Below are positions 61,491-64,000 of a stretch of DNA of 64,000 nt, piece by piece; position 1 is the stretch's first letter; each line of letters starts with the position of its first letter. The position numbers and the translations under genes were made by a program. The notes under the pieces are model-generated. The model was not told the DNA's origin and searched no databases. It worked only from the letters and a program-made list of their open reading frames with translations. The DNA lies in contig HG738140.1 of the NCBI GenBank assembly GCA_000499405.2, forward strand, positions 5,260,701 to 5,324,700, read 5' to 3'. Origin of the DNA: Onchocerca volvulus. Its lineage: Eukaryota > Nematoda > Chromadorea > Rhabditida > Onchocercidae.

Positions 61491-63394
61491 ATGGAAAAAA
61501 TTATCATTTTTTATTTTGCATTATTGCATCCAATGATTGTTGACAGTTTGACGACAAATTTATCTAAGGTAAATATAACTAATTTGAACTTATTATTTTC
61601 GTTCCGCTATTTCTAACAAAATTTATTTCTGAGTAAGTACTATTGTTTCCTCATCTATCCTATGCATTTGTTAAATTTTTGAAAATTCGAAAAAAAAACA
61701 GTTTTAAAAATTATATTCGTAACTTTTTTTCAACTAATTTAATTATAAGAATATTTCTATATTCCTTTAAAAATTCATCATATTTTCAAATTTATCAGAG
61801 TCCATAAATAGTCGTTATATAAGTTTTCGGGAGATTTGTATATTAAAAAAAGAAAATTTTGACAAAAAAAAAAAAAAAAAACTAATTGCTAATAAATGAA
61901 ATCTTCAAATTCGGCTAACAAAAAATTTTCAATATTGAAGAAGAAAAATTGAAATTTTTTGAAAAATCCTTTTTCTTTCGGAAAACTCGAAATCTATGCA
62001 GCAAAAATTTATTATTATTAACTTTCAAAGATAGTTTGACTTAAAATTTTTCTTTCTCAGATCAAGAAATTTTAGATAATTGTTGATTCAAAAGTAAAAG
62101 CATTGAGAAATTATTATGAACAAGCTGTTGATGTAGCTAATTATACTAATCAAGATACCTTCCGTTGCTTAAAACTTCAAAAAGGCATTTCGACTGCATT
62201 TGTTCGAGTCTTTCGGTCAACCGGAAATGGATATCCGGATATCAATGCAATTGCTAATATCTACAATGCTGCTAAAGGTCTCTTCTTTTTTTTTTTTTTT
62301 AAGATTAAAGCATCCGGAATTTCGATCATTTGTTAAATGAATTAATTAATAAGATTTTATCAAACAAAAAAAAGAAAAAAAAAAGAAATAATGAGAAAAT
62401 ATATCAGATGTTGCAGAAGGATTAGGTGTTGAAATTTATATCGAGCCACAACCTTGCTCTACGAAATCCGGAAATGAACAATTTATGGAAACATATAATT
62501 TTCTAAAAACGAATGATATTGTGATAAGATCTATTTGGATTAAGGTAAATTAATTTTTAATTTATAAAAAGAATTGACTTTTTAATGATTTTTATCGATT
62601 TAAATCAAACTTTTTTTTTTTCTTAAAACTTTTGTTAATTTTAGATAACATTACCAATCATTTGGCCTAATAATCAAGATTATAATATTCAATTCATTAA
62701 TCAATTTATTACTTCTGCACAGGTAAATATTTACAAAAATTTCTTTTATTGCTTATTTCATTTATTTCGCAATAATATTATCAAAAAAAAAAAAAAATTT
62801 TTTTTTCTTTTCAAAATTTTTATATTATTCGAAAATTTATTTAAAAATAATTATTCTCTAATTAATAAATAATAAATTGAAAAGTTTATTCATTGAATTG
62901 TAAAGTAAATATTTTAAATTTACAGCAATATGCTCTTATAATAGGTATTTATACTAATTGGTATGATTGGCAACAGATAACAGCTGGATGGAGCAAATGG
63001 TCATCATCTACTCAACAACTATCGATTCGTCTTTGGTAATTTTTGAAATTAAAAAAAAAAAAAAAAAGTAATACTTTTTATTAAAAGCTAGTATCAATAG
63101 CCTGATATTTCGGATTTATTTGCTGATTTTTTTTTTTTTCAAATTGTTTTTAGGTATTGGAATATGTTAGGTTCAGATTGGTACGCTGCTACGACAACAT
63201 CATTCGATGATTTCCGATCATTTGGCGGATTCAATGAACCGCTCGTGAAACAATATGTTCAAAACGTACATATCTGCCAAATATACACTTCCTTGAGTAT
63301 CTATATTAATAAAATATCAATGAAAGCTTTGGCTGCTAATTTGAGATTCCAAATGGCCAACATTACGGTTGGCAATCTTGGATTTTACCAATAA
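61491..63394 (+). CDS. Nematode GH25 (LYS-type) lysozyme
   Basis: Secreted muramidase-like glycoside hydrolase family 25 protein, in worms an intestinal or secreted antibacterial/digestive enzyme. Exons: 61491-61568, 62076-62277, 62417-62544, 62645-62722, 62926-63035, 63154-63394; 837 nt, 278 residues, phases consistent, near the family length. Signal peptide at residues 1-18 (MEKIIIFYFALLHPMIVD). Family landmarks: YYEQAVDVANYTNQDTFRCL, FVRVFRSTGNG, LGVEIYIEPQPCSTKSGNEQF, SIWIKITLPIIWPNN, LIIGIYTNWYDWQQIT, LWYWNMLGSDW, DDFRSFGGFNEPLVKQY. The third exon starts after GTTGCAG (62416) because that restores KEGLGVEIYI. AATAAA lies at 63469-63474 and 63477-63482. GH25 genes of nematodes are widely thought to derive from bacteria; that is literature knowledge, not visible here. 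The 3' end is partly duplicated downstream. Confidence 0.93.
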
Positions 63395-63613
63395 TTGGCC
63401 AAATTTTCAGAAAAAAAAATTCGAAAATGAAGATTTGGGGGGAGGAAAAAAAAGCCATAAATGACCGCAATAAATCAATAAATTTCCGTCGCTTATGTAA
63501 GATCAGGATCAGTCTTAAATCTTATTACCGATAATTGGCCAAGTTTTCGGAAAAGCAATTGGAAGATGAAAAATTAGGGAAAGAAAATAAAAGTAATAAA
63601 TGACCGAAATATC
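63385..63613 (+). repeat. Direct duplication of the lysozyme 3' end and 3' UTR
   Basis: About 88 bp beginning ttaccaataattggccaaat, which includes the last codons and stop of the lysozyme gene, recurs as a diverged copy starting at 63525 (ttaccgataattggccaagt) with a 140-bp period. Both copies continue through ttttc(a/g)gaaaa, a purine-rich stretch and ataaatgaccg. Confidence 0.85.
63469..63482 (+). terminator. Paired polyadenylation signals of the lysozyme gene
   Basis: Two AATAAA hexamers, at 63469-63474 and 63477-63482, start about 75 nt after the lysozyme stop codon. Confidence 0.5.
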
Positions 63614-64000
63614 GTTTATATTAAATCAAGCACTTAAAAAAAAAAAAAAAAGAAAACAATATTGCAGTTGGATTGATCTCAAAAATCAAGTTCAGAAAAT
63701 CTAGAAAAAAATTTTTCTAGATTAATTATTCTATAGCTTTAAATCTTTTTTTGAGACTTTAATTCTAATATCGATTTTTATCGTTGATTTTTCAAAAAAT
63801 TAACTAACAACATATAGTCTTCAAATTGAATTGAAAAACTGTCATAAAATGAATTTCATTCCTTAACAAATGTTTGGCAAGTTTTATACGATCATTAATT
63901 TTATCAAAACAAACTATAAATGTGAATGAACAAATATTGTATGATTCAATTCATTCTTTCCTCTCATTTTTAATTTGCATTTATTTATTTTTTTTTTTTT
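63614..64000. other. Downstream intergenic end of window
   Basis: AT-rich DNA after the lysozyme gene. No open frame or repeat beyond homopolymer runs was recognised before the window ends. Confidence 0.55.

Overview
The window is AT-rich (roughly 70-75% A+T by eye) animal DNA with many small exons, TTTCAG-type 3' splice sites, A/T homopolymer runs and microsatellites. The gene families and likely trans-splice acceptors just upstream of start codons point to a nematode. The GH25 'LYS' lysozyme, the EstA-type 'LIPS' lipase and an FMRFamide-type receptor all have typical nematode forms. A spirurid/filarial-like (clade III) worm is my best guess; that is inference and no taxonomic marker gene is present. 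There are no prokaryotic operons, CRISPR arrays or recognisable tRNA/rRNA genes.

I reconstructed spliced gene models by hand. In most of them every exon length agrees with its reading phase. Layout: 1-6683 no gene, simple and degenerate repeats. 6684-18050 (-) AP-3 adaptor delta subunit, 29 exons, 1259 codons. 18977-21574 (+) SHQ1, divergent from AP-3 delta, with a three-copy 45-bp repeat between them. 21575-25409 intergenic, with dispersed repeats and an inverted-repeat mobile element. 25410-27211 (+) dihydropteridine reductase. 28305-31230 (-) a rhodopsin-family neuropeptide receptor, 5' end not found. 35196-46873 (+) TCERG1/CA150-like elongation-splicing factor, 22 exons, 1160 codons, probably with a small nested gene in its fifth coding intron. 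48709-48900 (-) a small secreted peptide. 48901-55227 repeat-rich, no convincing gene. 55228-58526 (-) EstA-family lipase. 61491-63394 (+) GH25 lysozyme.

The genes do not form a pathway. They are independent units: vesicle traffic (AP-3), H/ACA RNP assembly (SHQ1), tetrahydrobiopterin recycling (QDPR), peptide signalling (GPCR), transcription/splicing coupling (TCERG1), and secreted hydrolases (lipase, lysozyme) at the right-hand end.

I did not find a clearly new biological system. The most unusual structures concern splicing: a tandem array in a GPCR intron that copies the 3' splice site with the first bases of the next exon about eight times; an 84-nt stop-free, phase-preserving intron in AP-3 delta; an apparent GC-AG intron inside the FF-domain region of TCERG1; a possible 23-nt microexon in the GPCR; and coding-like small-membrane-protein segments inside a TCERG1 intron.
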